DNA of 64,000 nt, from contig JADNYJ010000008.1 in assembly GCA_015501075.1 (NCBI GenBank), positions 186,001 through 250,000 of the forward strand, written 5' to 3'. Each line of letters starts with the position of its first letter. The stretch's first letter is position 1. This document shows, one piece after another, positions 44,561-55,266 of this stretch. The position numbers and the translations under genes were made by a program. The DNA is from Gymnopilus junonius (lineage: Eukaryota > Basidiomycota > Agaricomycetes > Agaricales > Galerinaceae). The notes below the pieces were generated by a model, which saw only the letters and a list, made by a program, of their open reading frames with translations, was not told the DNA's origin and did not search any database.

Positions 44561-46215
44561 AATCTATGGACTTGTAATTGCAATTTTTGATTTGTATACT
44601 GATGTATTCTGTAGTTTTGTACATTCCTTTGTGGGTAAGTCCTTTGTAATGATGAATGTTTGGGATCTGAATTTATACTCTAAATGCAGGTAAATTCAGC
44701 GCTTATATTATAATTACTGTCAGGGTATGTGGTGCACTTGCATAGGTAGCAACACTCCACATTTTCAGAGCATCCATGCCTCTTGAGATACATTATTTCA
44801 CAGGGAGTATCTAGTTGAGTTCTAATTTGGTGACACTGGTGATTCCGGCTTGGTAACTGGAATGTTCTCAGATTAAATGGATGACATATGCCAGAAAAAT
44901 GGCATACTTTCAATCTGCATCCTCTGAGTAATTAGTTGTCTTGCGGCCTGTTGCTGGTTGGCTGAGGGAGTACAAAAAATTTTTTCTGACTTTCTTTCCA
45001 GATCATGCAGTCATGAACAGAGTCCACCACAAATTATTGATTGAATATTGTTATGCTTGTCGCCCTACTCAACACACACATTTACAACCACAGCAGAGCA
45101 AAGCAATCATGACAGACTTTGGCACACCTCTAGTCATTCCTGCCACTCTTCAGCAGTACAAGTGAGTTCTGAATGGTACAGGTCTTTCTATGAACTATTG
45201 TACTTAACTGACAGCTTGCTAGCTCCTACATCACAGATCCCTAATGGCAATGCAAGTTTTCTATAATATGGTCTTCTGCTCTTGGGTTCTTTATTCTACT
45301 CACCTTGCCTCTTCTAGTATGATCAATGAGAAATGGTCAAGCCTACTCCTCCTTGCTAGGCATTTCTGACAAGGCAAATTACTCACATTTATTGGCTGAT
45401 GAAGATTATTATCTTTCCAACTCCTGTCAGAATGAGGAATTAATGAGAACATGAGCAGAGCCCAGTCATTTCATAAGGAATGTGATTTTCACAAGAATAG
45501 GGGATGTTCTATCTATGGCGGGTTCATTTCAGTCTTGGCTTGAATGCTGGGCAATGTTCTATTTTCTTCTATACTTAGGTTGCAGAGTACATATTCTCAC
45601 TGCACCTTCTGTTTCAGTGTTTATCATCACCTCTTACCTAGCTGTAGTGGTGCTTTGTAGTGTAATGAATGCTCTGTTAATGAGCAATTCTAACTGCACA
45701 GGTTCATTTTTCCTTTGTCATCTTGTATACCCAACTGAACTGCAAATAACCACTGAAAACTGGGTAAATGCAGTTAATAACTGGTTAGGACCAAAAACTG
45801 TAAAACTGGTTACAATCAATGGTAACCAGGTATTTACCACCCAGTATTAGCCATAGCAATATATTTAAGCTTTCTAATGAACCTGAGTACATTAAATTTG
45901 GTTGAGAATTGACAGAGTTATGATTTTATTACATAGAAACTAGCAGTGTATTCCTCAGAGAACCCTGTCAGACTTTTAATTTATTGATTAAACTGTGAAG
46001 CAGTCATTTCTATAACAGTGAAGGCTCAACCCAATCTTCAGAGTTTATGAATACAAGCCTACAAGTGTTCCCATATGTGATGCTACAAATTTGAAAGCTC
46101 TGGCAGAGCATAGATAAGATAAAGCACAAATAAATACAAATTTTCACCTAGTTTTGATGCAACAAAATTTAGTGTGAAGCTGGATTAAGAACGAAGACCC
46201 TAAAGGGTCCTCGTA

Positions 46216-46295
46216 ATGAAGGTTCCATACCTACACTTCACCAGAGGTGATACACTCTATTTCAAACAGTGGCAGCCCAGTTCTGCAGGAGCTCA
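46216..46295 (+). pseudogene. Second Ctr-like fragment
   Basis: The frame reads VPYLHFTRGDTLYFKQWQPS followed by SAGA, which matches the segment before TM1 of the relic at 43891-44560 (VPYLHFMPSDTIWFPGWVPK then SAGA). Similarity stops after SAGA; what follows in frame has no Ctr character. It looks like the remnant of a second Ctr copy, or of an exon duplicated from it, at the right edge of the CpG-depleted block. Confidence 0.5.
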
Positions 46296-46652
46296 AGAAA
46301 GTCATGTACAGTACATGCATCTTGGAATGTATTGTGTTCAATTGTCAACCTTGTATTTTAGTTGGGAAATTGGAGAATATGAACCAACTGGATGCATGAT
46401 TCTATTATTCCTGGTTGTATCGCCCTAACTATACTTACAGCATAAGTTGACAGTGAATATTTTGCTTGGATGTGTTGAACCTGATTGCATGCTTCCAGCC
46501 TGACAGTGGGCTTTTCGTTACCTTGGATAGCTGCGAATGGAGCAATCTTCATGTACATTGTCGCGACTAAGTATTATTCAAAGTCATAACAATATTCCAG
46601 GTTAACAGGAAATGCGGTCCTCAGAATCAATTTAGCTCACTATACCAATAAC

Positions 46653-47138
46653 GTGACCGCTGCTTACATTGGTGCAGTTGGCTCTCTCATTGTGTGCGTT
46701 TGCATGAGTGTTCTATCACTAGTCCTACCCCGGGATGGGAATGGAAATACTCCCTGGTTCATCACCATGCCCATGACAGTGGTGTATTCCACCCTCACTG
46801 GAGCAATTGGCAGTGCGGTATTGCGCCACAACCATGTCGACTTACACGGAACTGACGTGCTACACGCAACACGCGCTGGCGCGGTCAGTGGGGCTGTGTT
46901 AGGACCAGGAGCAGTCCTGGCTTTACCCATAATCATGCTTGGTGTTGGTGTCCTACTTCCGCCTTTAATAGTTGCCATGCAGTTGGGCCTGAAATGGGTG
47001 CATGTTCGGTCTAGTGAAAGCTGGGATGTGCGGACTTATCGAAGCTCTTATTGTTACACTTACGGAACTTGTGGGGAAGATCCCGAAATCGAAGAGAAAT
47101 TGGCCCAAATCCCCAAGAATCGTCTACAAAATTTCTAG
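46653..47138 (+). CDS. Multi-pass membrane protein, C-terminal exon(s)
   Basis: An open frame of 161 codons ending at 47136-47138. It holds several hydrophobic segments: AYIGAVGSLIVCVCMSVLSL, TMPMTVVYSTLTGAIGSAVL is approximate for the second, and ARAGAVSGAVLGPGAVLALP then IIMLGVGVLLPPLIVAMQ. A polar tail follows (SSESWDVRTYRSSYCYTYGT). Sequence just upstream in the same frame (LRINLAHYTNNV) reads open back to a possible acceptor near 46600, so the true start is probably in an exon within the CpG-depleted block. I do not recognise the family. CpG content here is normal, unlike the sequence immediately before it. Confidence 0.6.
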   Translation: MTAAYIGAVGSLIVCVCMSVLSLVLPRDGNGNTPWFITMPMTVVYSTLTGAIGSAVLRHNHVDLHGTDVLHATRAGAVSGAVLGPGAVLALPIIMLGVGVLLPPLIVAMQLGLKWVHVRSSESWDVRTYRSSYCYTYGTCGEDPEIEEKLAQIPKNRLQNF

Positions 47139-47987
47139 GGTGGTCGTGACACCATTCTTTAATACTTATCGGATTGATTGTAACTTAATATTTTGAGTGT
47201 GTTGCCTTGTAATTACAAATGGACGTCTGTAGTCGTTGTTCTGGAGCTCGCCATTGAAAGAATTTATCTTTATTTTAATTTTAATCCTACGACCTCTGAC
47301 TGTCGGTCAGTTGAACCTAGTAAGGCCGCAGCATGCTCAAATGTATTATTCTTTGAGCTAAGGAGGTGATAAGGAATGGAGTCAGATGATTGACAGATGA
47401 AAGATGAACTGGCCTGCCAGGACGTCAATTCGTTGCCATCATAATGCGCGCCCAGTCTATCATTCGCTGTGAATTACGAAGTCTTCTAGAGACATTTATT
47501 CTTCAGTACTGGGAGCTCAAGGGGACAATCGCTCCTATAATACATGAATGAGCTTGTAAAAGTCCCTGTAGCTCAGCGTCAGGCTATAGGGCATCCACCT
47601 CACACACTGAGTATCCATGAAGAGCAGCGACACGATGATAATCGGATATGTGATCAAATAAGCATGAGGGTTGACAGTCATCGCTCCGAGGTGGAGATTA
47701 TCTTGTAGGCAATATAACTCAGAACCACAAGCAATGAATATTCGGAAGGCAAACTAGACAGACATGGTGTAGTAGTCGAGTGTAGTGACAACAAAGGGGA
47801 AGCTTGGGAGCATCATTTTTGTCCCATCGAATGGCTGAAGACAAACGATAGTTCTCTATTCCCAGGTTCACAACAACCGATGCAGGTGACGATGATCCAA
47901 AGGTCATAAAATGTATAGAAAGCGGGAAAGCATGGTCATCAGAACATACAGAGGTTTTTGTGGGCATAACAGTACACAATTCTGCAT
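47139..47987. other. Intergenic between convergent genes
   Basis: No gene recognised. A stretch at about 47561-47600 (GTCCCTGTAGCTCAG...) begins like a tRNA D-arm, but no matching T-arm or acceptor stem follows. Confidence 0.45.
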
Positions 47988-48626
47988 TCAGAACTAGAGA
48001 AACACAGGTGAGATACGAGGAAAGGTGAACATAAATGCGACGCACTCTCAGGGGTTGGAAGAACCACTTGTTCTTCCCGCTTGTGTAACGATCCTCAAGT
48101 AGCTTCTTCACGCTCTTCTTGGTGTCCTCCCGTTGTGATGGTTCCTTGAAAGACTCAGCAGCGACGGCACCCTTGAGACCCTCTAATTCGAGAGCATAAC
48201 GTGTGGGGAAGAGATGAGAGTAGTTGATGACCTGTTAAATATGAATCATATTAGCGATAATTCCAGAACACCACAAACGCAAGAACGCACCTTGATGAAA
48301 GGCTTAACTTTGCTCCTGGTCGCAAGCTTCTTTTGGCCCATACGTCTCGTTACTTTTCGTGGGTAGCGCTCAATGCCAGCAACGATAGCATGGGGGTATT
48401 TCCTCTCCTTAGTTCCCTCATCCAACTGTTTGATAATAACGACCTTTTTGCCGGCGTGACGGCCTTGGAGGACGATTGCGACCTAGAATATAGCGCTTCA
48501 ACATGTGGAGTGTGCATACAAGTCCGCGAACAACCCATACCTTGCCGGGCTTGTATACTACAGAACCGAATCACCGCATCAGCACTGCTAAACGCTCCTG
48601 ACGACGACCAACGTACCTTTGACCAT
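47988..48626 (-). CDS. rpl27: 60S ribosomal protein L27 (eL27)
   Basis: A minus-strand gene with at least five exons, start 48626, stop 47988-47990. The product begins [25 protein letters not shown] (each hyphen is an intron) and continues [84 protein letters not shown] and [12 protein letters not shown] last intron (GTGCGT..CTCTAG) separates the Arg codon from a final exon consisting of TTC TGA. This yields the universal C-terminus WFFQPLRF; reading through the intron instead extends the frame spuriously. eL27 is a component of the large ribosomal subunit. Length (about 138 aa) and sequence are as expected. Confidence 0.95.
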
Positions 48627-50499
48627 CTTGCTGACCGACGACGAGCTCTTGATTACGGGTGTTTGGATCCTTGGTGGTGGCGAATTCTGTGTAGCGGTAA
48701 ATTCCGAGTGGCTTGCCAGTTGGAAATAAGGTTTAGGTCGGAGTCTAAAGCTTCGGATCCAGACGAGATAAATATACGTACTGAGTCTATTTATAGGCTA
48801 TCCAACTGCATAGACTAGTACGGCACCAAGCGAGAATGAGAATTCGGCAATGCCTGGGCAGTAACAACGACAAAAAACCATTTCCAAAGACAAAGATCGA
48901 GATTGTAAGTCCTTTTGTGTCATGTCCCAGTCATTCAACACGTCAGGGAAGATGAAAGAGTTTAGGCTGCGGACTTTGATCAACCGATTTGACTCAAGAT
49001 TGACTGGTTGTCCACCTTACGAGTGAGCCCCTAATCATAATAGATGCAAATACATATCGTCATTTGAATTGGTCTGGGCCTTCCCTTCTCCGTCAATCAG
49101 TCCTCTAGTCGGACTTGCTGCTTGCTGCTGCTTGCAAGTCTGCCAACCAGCCATTGAAAGCCTCCAAGCTTCCTTGCAAATGCATGCAGCAGATCTTAGG
49201 TGGCGGAAGTTGAACGTTGAAACGTTGACAGCTCGAACTTCTGAGTTCCGACATTTCTGGCGATGCGTCTTTTGCTATTGGTGGCTTTCCTCATGGAATA
49301 GAACGAACCTTTCTTTTGTCTACCCTTAAAATTGTCTCTCCTCGAATAGTATCGCCATACGCAGGCGAACTCGAATAAATCGCCCACGGTAGAAAGGTCA
49401 CTTCTTCTCGGACTCCGACGTCCATACGAAAGAGGCTCCACTGTCTTTCACTGTCTAATTTCCTCGGGAAAATCTACTACGCCGCCCAATGACAGGCCGA
49501 TGTCGCGTAGGTAGGTCCCCGTCAAAATAATACTATCATTGTTATTAACTTTCGGCATCTGGCTAACATTTTGCCTTTCTGTGCGGCAGCCGCGTCTTCT
49601 GGAGGTTATTTGCTGTTTTTCCCTCGCGGTTCTATTGTCTCTATCGATGAGTAGCTATCAGTTCCTGTCAGCGAACACAGCTCGCTGCGTCTGAGCTTCT
49701 GTCGTATCACCAATGGCGTGCATAATATTCGTATAAGATCCTACCCGCTGGCCATAGGGAATTACAATTTTCTTGCGTTATCCGGCAGATTAGGGCTATA
49801 CTGGCCAACGGGCATAACGCAAAATATACACTTTTTCCAATAGAGTAAAAGATCAGGCCTTAGGCTGTACCCTTTGCCTTTGCCTTTGAACAAGCTCCCG
49901 CCTTACGGAAAGGAATTGAATCTAAACTGAAAAGTCGGGTGGACCCAAAAGGCCGAGGTACAGCGGTGCTGTAACCATTTGCAATCCATTTCCTCGTATA
50001 CACATATCTTTCTTACCATTAAGAATGGGCCATTGAGAACTGAGCAGCAGACAAATAAGGTCATAAATCATATATTGTTCACAGAAAGTTCGAATATAGT
50101 ACATCCCTCTTGTCAATCCGCATATATAAACACACTACTGAAAGCAACGCAGGCATTGTGCAAACTCTATAACAAAGCCGCGTAGGTTGTGTGGTTCCCT
50201 GTCAAGCAACAAAACGAGTCTAGAAAGTTCTAAAAGGCAATTTTTATCAATCAGGTGATGGTCAAGATATGAAAACATGCATTGTCCGCGACAAAAAACA
50301 ACCGTATTAGTGTGTACGAAGGGTATAAGTAATACTTGGAAACGTGGTAAACGAGTGGCCACACGCTTCGTGACTGGATAAAGGAGTGTGATGATGATGA
50401 CTATAGGGTGAGATGCGGAAATAGGACCAATCCTCGGGAGTAAGGGAAAGAGAGGCGAGCAGTGGGCACCTTTGTAATCGTACCCAACTCGTTTTCGAA
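48627..50499. other. Intergenic, no gene seen
   Basis: About 1.9 kb upstream of eL27 and downstream of the hydrophobin gene. Only short motif-free frames were seen. Confidence 0.45.
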
Positions 50500-51136
50500 T
50501 CAAAGATTGATGTTAACTGAGAGAACGATGAGTTAGTGAGCAGCAAACTGGGCGATCACATACTGGGAGTGCATCCAATGGCGATGAGGCCGTTGAAACT
50601 GTTGTTTTCACAGCAAACGGGTTGTTGGGAGCTATCCAATAAACATGCCTCAATACTTTAAATTCAGAAACAGACTATCGTTAGACACACCAAGAGTTAG
50701 TACCCAGTCCACCAACACTGATACCAGCACAAGTCAGACCGACGAGAACACCGGCAGGGATAACAATCCCAAGGAGTTCGGCAATAAGCCCAACCACCGG
50801 ATTCTCTGTAGTAGCGACCGAGTTGCCTACGACAAGTTCTTTCAGCGAAGCATCCCTTTTTCATTTCGGATACATACAGCATTGGACAGAGCCAGTGTTG
50901 CAAGAGTTGGAGATACCAGAGGGACTACTCCTTCGGGCGGCTTCATGGAGGTACGAGTTAGCACAAACATCGAACGCCCAAACCTTGAGAAACGAACCTG
51001 ATACACCCGTAGCCCGGCGCACAGGGGGAAGAGGGGGAAGACCGCGGGCAAGGCGTTGAGCGTTCGTCTCAGCTGGCTTAGCCTGAACAGAGCCAGCGAC
51101 AGCGGCAAGAATAACAGCGACAGTAGTGAACTTCAT
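50500..51136 (-). CDS. Class I hydrophobin
   Basis: A minus-strand gene from ATG 51136 to stop 50500-50502. The signal peptide is [20 protein letters not shown]. The spliced mature protein has the eight-cysteine pattern: [59 protein letters not shown]. Introns fall after RRAT, within the CC doublet region, in the fifth Cys codon and just before the last codons. The correct acceptor for the second intron is the TAG before GCAACTCGG; a nearby downstream AG would create an in-frame stop. Class I hydrophobins are secreted and self-assemble into amphipathic films on aerial hyphae and fruiting bodies. The protein is about 115 aa, typical for the family, and the gene looks intact. Confidence 0.93.
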
Positions 51137-51235
51137 AGTGGGTTGAAAGAAGTGCGCTGAGGGAAATGTCGTGACGAGGAGAGGTTGGTGGAAAGAACGA
51201 CAGAGAAAAAAGTGGCAGTAGAAATGATGGGCGCA

Positions 51236-51242
51236 TTTTATA
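51236..51242 (-). promoter_or_regulatory. TATA box of the hydrophobin gene
   Basis: On the minus strand this reads TATAAAA, 100 nt before the hydrophobin ATG at 51136. Strong TATA promoters are usual for hydrophobins. Confidence 0.55.
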
Positions 51243-53973
51243 GAAGAATCAACCCAACCCTTGAAACCGGGCTTCCGACTGCGTGGCGTTCGGTTGATAG
51301 GATTATAGCGCTTCTTTTTACGTACCCTGACGGCTATTTAGAGATGGAGGCGCCTGTTCAGAATTTGGATTAGTACATCAAAATCAAGCCGAATTAATTA
51401 CCGTGATCTAGATTCATTAGGATATGCATTTCGAGTTCAGGAGGTGAAGAGACCGTGGCTTGAATGGGTTCAAAATAAGTACGCCAGAATGGGATTTAGG
51501 AGGTGACGGACGTATGTCGTGTTTTCTGACGAGGTGAAGGGTCGAAGCAAGGACCCTGACACGGTGAAGACAAAAATGGAATAGTTCGATCTTCTTCCAA
51601 TCGGCTGCGGCGACATGACGCCTGCGGCATCCTCAAAATGGCGCAAAACGGCACTAGCAGGTTGTAACCGAACCATTCCAAAAAATTAGCCATTATCGCC
51701 CATGGACCCTGGGCATGATCATCAAGGGCGCAACAACGACATTCAAAAGGCATTTCCTGTATAAAAGAGGCTCTCAACATTACACTTGGCTGGAATTTGC
51801 AAATTTTAGTCTCTCCGAAGACCTGCAAATTTTCGGACACTCAGTAGGTAAGCATACTCCCAGGCTGCCAGAGAAGTGCCACATCCGTATGTAACAATCA
51901 TACTGGATGCTATGATAGAAGGAGTATTCATGTCTTGCGCACACCTCGACTCAACCTCGACTGAAGCACTCGTGGCTGACAACACCTGATGCAAACCATT
52001 GCCAAGGTCTTATTCGGCTGGGGGTTCGATGAGGAGTAGATCTCATGTGAGCTGACAATTGACACTGACGGCACACGGCTTCGTTACGCGCTGTGGGCGT
52101 TTTCCGGGATTCTGCCACGGAAGTCGAAACTTGGAAGACAAAATTGCACAATAACGCCAAATTTATTTCAAACAGATGGAAGGAGTCAATCGAAGCTAGT
52201 CTCTTGTGAAATATTAGACTTTAGACTACTGTACTAGGAAACGGGTAAGTCCTTTCCCGAAATCTCTAGCAAAAGAGATTATTTGCAACTTCTGAACGAA
52301 CGAAAAATATGCCCTCGTAAGGCAACGAGTGGGGCCTTCAGCCAATCAGAGACCTGGTAGGCTCCACTTTTTCGTTTGAACGGAATTTGCAAATAACCTC
52401 TAAAATGAAGCACAGCGTCGCCCGTTGTGGAGTGGGAAGGGGCACCGAGGTAAATGAAAAGAGCTCAGATAATCAAAGCCTAGTCCAAAGCACACTCAAG
52501 TCGCATCGAAATTACATGAAAAGGTCCGCATGACAGAACGTGATATATATAACAAAACTGTATTCAAATGCACGAGGTGACAGACGTCGATGTCGTACCA
52601 CCTTCAAGACTGGCTTGAGGAAAGCACTAGGATGCTCTGCGTAAGAGATCGGCGAACGACGTCAAATAGAGGACTGACCAGTTATAAAGCGACTAAATCA
52701 TTCTTCGTGGATAGAGTATCCTCTGATATCCTATGGTGGCGGGGAGGGCATGCTCGGTGAAAATCCTCTTCTTTCCTTCGATGCCTTACAAAGATCCGGA
52801 AGCTCAGGGCTCTCCAAGGTGATGCCAATATTGCCAAGCGGTGTATTCAAGGAACAGAAGCATCGGAAGGAAGTGACCTGCTGATGCCCTCTCTGACCAT
52901 GCAAGCAAACCTGCCGTATGCCATCCAAAAATTATATTGGTGCAAAGGGGTAGGTCAGAATCAATTAAAACGGCCGGGGTGAAGACGAAGCTCAGATAAG
53001 AGCACGCTGAGTCCTGATATATGTGATAGCAGTAATAATTCGATTGATTGACCGCACAAGTCCCAATGGATTAGATAGAGGGTAATCGGTGAGATACAGA
53101 GTATGCCTGGGTGGAGCAATATCGATGGCTAAAGGTCCACATGAGTCAGACGTTGTCGATCCTTTTATATTTAACGTCCTCAGCCGCACGCGCAGAGACG
53201 TACTTATAAGTTACTGTAATGAAAACCTAGGCTCCTTGGCTTGAAAAAGTCGAGAGTATCACCAGAGCTTAGGCGTAACCTGAAAGGAAACGCAATAGCA
53301 AGGCCACTGGAACAAGCCATAGAAATAGAAACCCGATAGGAGATGATATATCTTACTTAGTAATCCGAAGGGAAAACAAGTTATGAGGACCATGTGGACT
53401 GGAATCAGATTGGAAGCGAAATGTACGGTTCTTGACGTGCAGAAGAATAGGGTTACTGGTTAGAACTTGTCGAGAGCCTTCTCGTTGTGCGCTTTTTATA
53501 AAGTCGGGCCTAGAAGGATGGGAGCAAGATGAAAGTCGATCTTCTTCTCATTGAGAACTGATCGCGGTGGGCAAAAAGGGGCTACATCTACCGGCGCGAA
53601 AAATGAGAACCATGCCAAATTTGCACCTGAAAGATGATAAGAAGGTATACGCCAGCAAAGTCGTAGATAGCAACTTCCGCGCCGTTCAAGTTTATGAATG
53701 GTCGGTTTCAATAAGCGAAGCAACCAAGGTTTCGGCGAATCAAAGTTAAATCTGTAGATAGCTGAGGTGGGTCATTTCAAACTTCCGCAGGTGTAGATGG
53801 CGAACAGGTATGATGAAAGATTCGAGCTCGGGAGTCGGGCTAGAAGAGTGGGGGTGACAAAGCAATATTATTGTCGGATGTTTGGAATAATGGCTATAGG
53901 GCCCGATTAAGCGTCCCACCTACTCTTTCATTCCTTCTTGCATCATCTTGGCTGGCCATTTTTTTTTTGAAAG
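51243..53973. other. Gene-poor stretch
   Basis: Several minus-strand frames (for example 52992-53189 and 53496-53723) and intron-like gaps occur between 53750 and 51480, but I could not assemble them into any known domain. Decayed coding sequence is possible. A foldback element at 52274-52402 is listed separately. Confidence 0.4.
52274..52402. repeat. Foldback (MITE-like) element, second type, ~129 bp
   Basis: The left arm, starting AGAGATTATTTGCAACTT, is repeated inverted at the right end. Read from the other strand, that end starts AGAGGTTATTTGCAAATT. Similarity extends through AACGAACGAAAAA (left) and TTCAAACGAAAAA (right), about 36 bases. The middle is unrelated between arms. There is no coding potential and no second copy in this window. 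Confidence 0.55.
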
Positions 53974-54587
53974 ATGGTGTGTGTCATTTTAGTAGCAAAG
54001 TCTTCAAAAACGACTCATCACTATCTATTTATTCGTCCCACAATCCATAAAGGCGTCACTTCACTTCTGCCAAGAATGCAACAACCTGCTCTACCCCAAA
54101 GCTGACCCTCAGCGGCGCATTATGGTCTACGCCTGTCGGATTTGCCAATACGATGACATCGTGGACAACAAATGCGTATACAGGAATGACCTGTTGACTG
54201 TCACCAAGTGTGTGCTCTAGTTAACTTCGATTCTGAGATGTCCTAACCAAATTTCGGTGCAGGGAGCAGGTTGGAGTCACCACGGACTTAGGTGCCGATG
54301 CTACATTGGTCAGACATACTTACCTTCAAGAATTATTTTGGCATGCTTATCGTCTTCAATACTAGGCTCATTCCAACATTACTTGTCCTCAATGCGGGAG
54401 CGACGAGTAGGTTCATCTGATTCGTATTATCCTACAGTTGCTTATGCATCCTTCCAGCGCGGTCTTTTATCAAGACCAATCGAAACGCAAGGAGACTCGC
54501 ATGATTCTTTTCTTTGTATGCACAAAGTGTAATCATAGTTTCACGGACCCTACGTTGGAAAACCGGCCAGAGACGGAAGATACTTAG
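53974..54587 (+). CDS. rpb9: DNA-directed RNA polymerase II subunit RPB9
   Basis: The protein starts M-ASLHFCQECNNLLYPKAD and continues IMVYACRICQYDDIV, NKCVYRNDL, EQVGVTTDLGADATL, AHSNITCPQCGSDE, AVFYQDQSKRKETRMILFF and VCTKCNHSFTDPTLENRPET. The four CxxC pairs form the two zinc ribbons of Rpb9. The most economical model has a first exon made of the ATG alone (53974-53976), an intron to 54052, and the next exon starting GCGTCACTTCAC; this reproduces the usual M-A-S-L-H/R-F-C start. Three further introns follow. Rpb9 is a small core subunit needed for start-site selection and for proofreading with TFIIS. The product is about 120 aa and intact. Confidence 0.93.
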
Positions 54588-55266
54588 GAGTTGGAGTCGG
54601 AGGGCGATGTATTTTAGTCAGCTTTAACTTACTATTTGGTAAGCAAGGGTTTCTTTGCACTTCATGGTTGCAGTTTTGTTTACATATTCTCAGCTGTCAT
54701 GTATCTTTAGCAATGATCTGATTTGGACCTGTATAATAAACGTGGACAGCAGCCGTGTATCCGTTTCCTGTTCTTTTTCCTTGCTTTTTCCGAGTGGTTT
54801 TGTCTCATATTCCAAATTTGATCTCTCGTTATCCTCCAAGACCAGTGTTCACGAAAGGGGGTCACAGGCCCCGTTTTCTCCAAGGAAGTACATCAACCTT
54901 CCGCAGGTCTGAATGCACCACCCTTTCATTTAGAGTTTCCCGTTATTCCGAAATGACGCGAACCCTTGGACCTAGGATGATCAAGAGTGATCACATGAAG
55001 TTGACATGAAGTCTTGCCGGCGGCCAAGGTGGGTAGCTTTCGACCGCATAACCGAAAGCCGGTAACTTAAATACGCATGAGGATCGACTTGTTGTTTCCT
55101 CACTTCTCCATCTCCCAGCAACCTGCCAGTGTTACATGCGTTGTGCATGAAGATTTAGAACGCACCATAAAACTCTGGCCGAATTTTGCTCTAGACAGAA
55201 TCTTTTCTCAAAAAGGTTGGCGATGATGATCAATGACTCACTCCTGTTACTGAACGTCTATAGGCT
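54588..55266. other. Intergenic, no gene seen
   Basis: About 680 bases between RPB9 and the MFS gene. A frame at 54655-54912 has no domain. Confidence 0.5.

Larger units (their letters stand above)
43261..46500. other. CpG-depleted block (~3.2 kb)
   Basis: Counting by eye, this stretch has about 13 CG dinucleotides in 3,240 bases, while the 520 bases from 46621 have more than 20 and 43081-43260 about eight. TG and CA are abundant, as expected from deamination of methylated CpG. The edges are abrupt, near 43255 and 46500. Two pieces of a Ctr-type copper transporter lie inside, one with broken frames. Other open frames in the block (for example 45482-45850) have no motif. Confidence 0.75.

Noticed and set aside
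44680..44913. Cys-rich minus-strand frame in the CpG-depleted block
   Set aside because: The cysteines come from TG-rich sequence produced by CpG loss. No start context or motif.
47555..47625. tRNA-like start (GTCCCTGTAGCTCAG)
   Set aside because: It resembles a D-arm only. No T-loop GGTTCGA-type block or pairing acceptor stem follows.
47719..47987. Extension of eL27 beyond PLRV in the same frame
   Set aside because: The extension results from reading through the last intron; splicing to TTC TGA gives the universal eL27 C-terminus.
48333..48818. Plus-strand frame of 161 codons
   Set aside because: It is antisense to the eL27 exons, which are certain.
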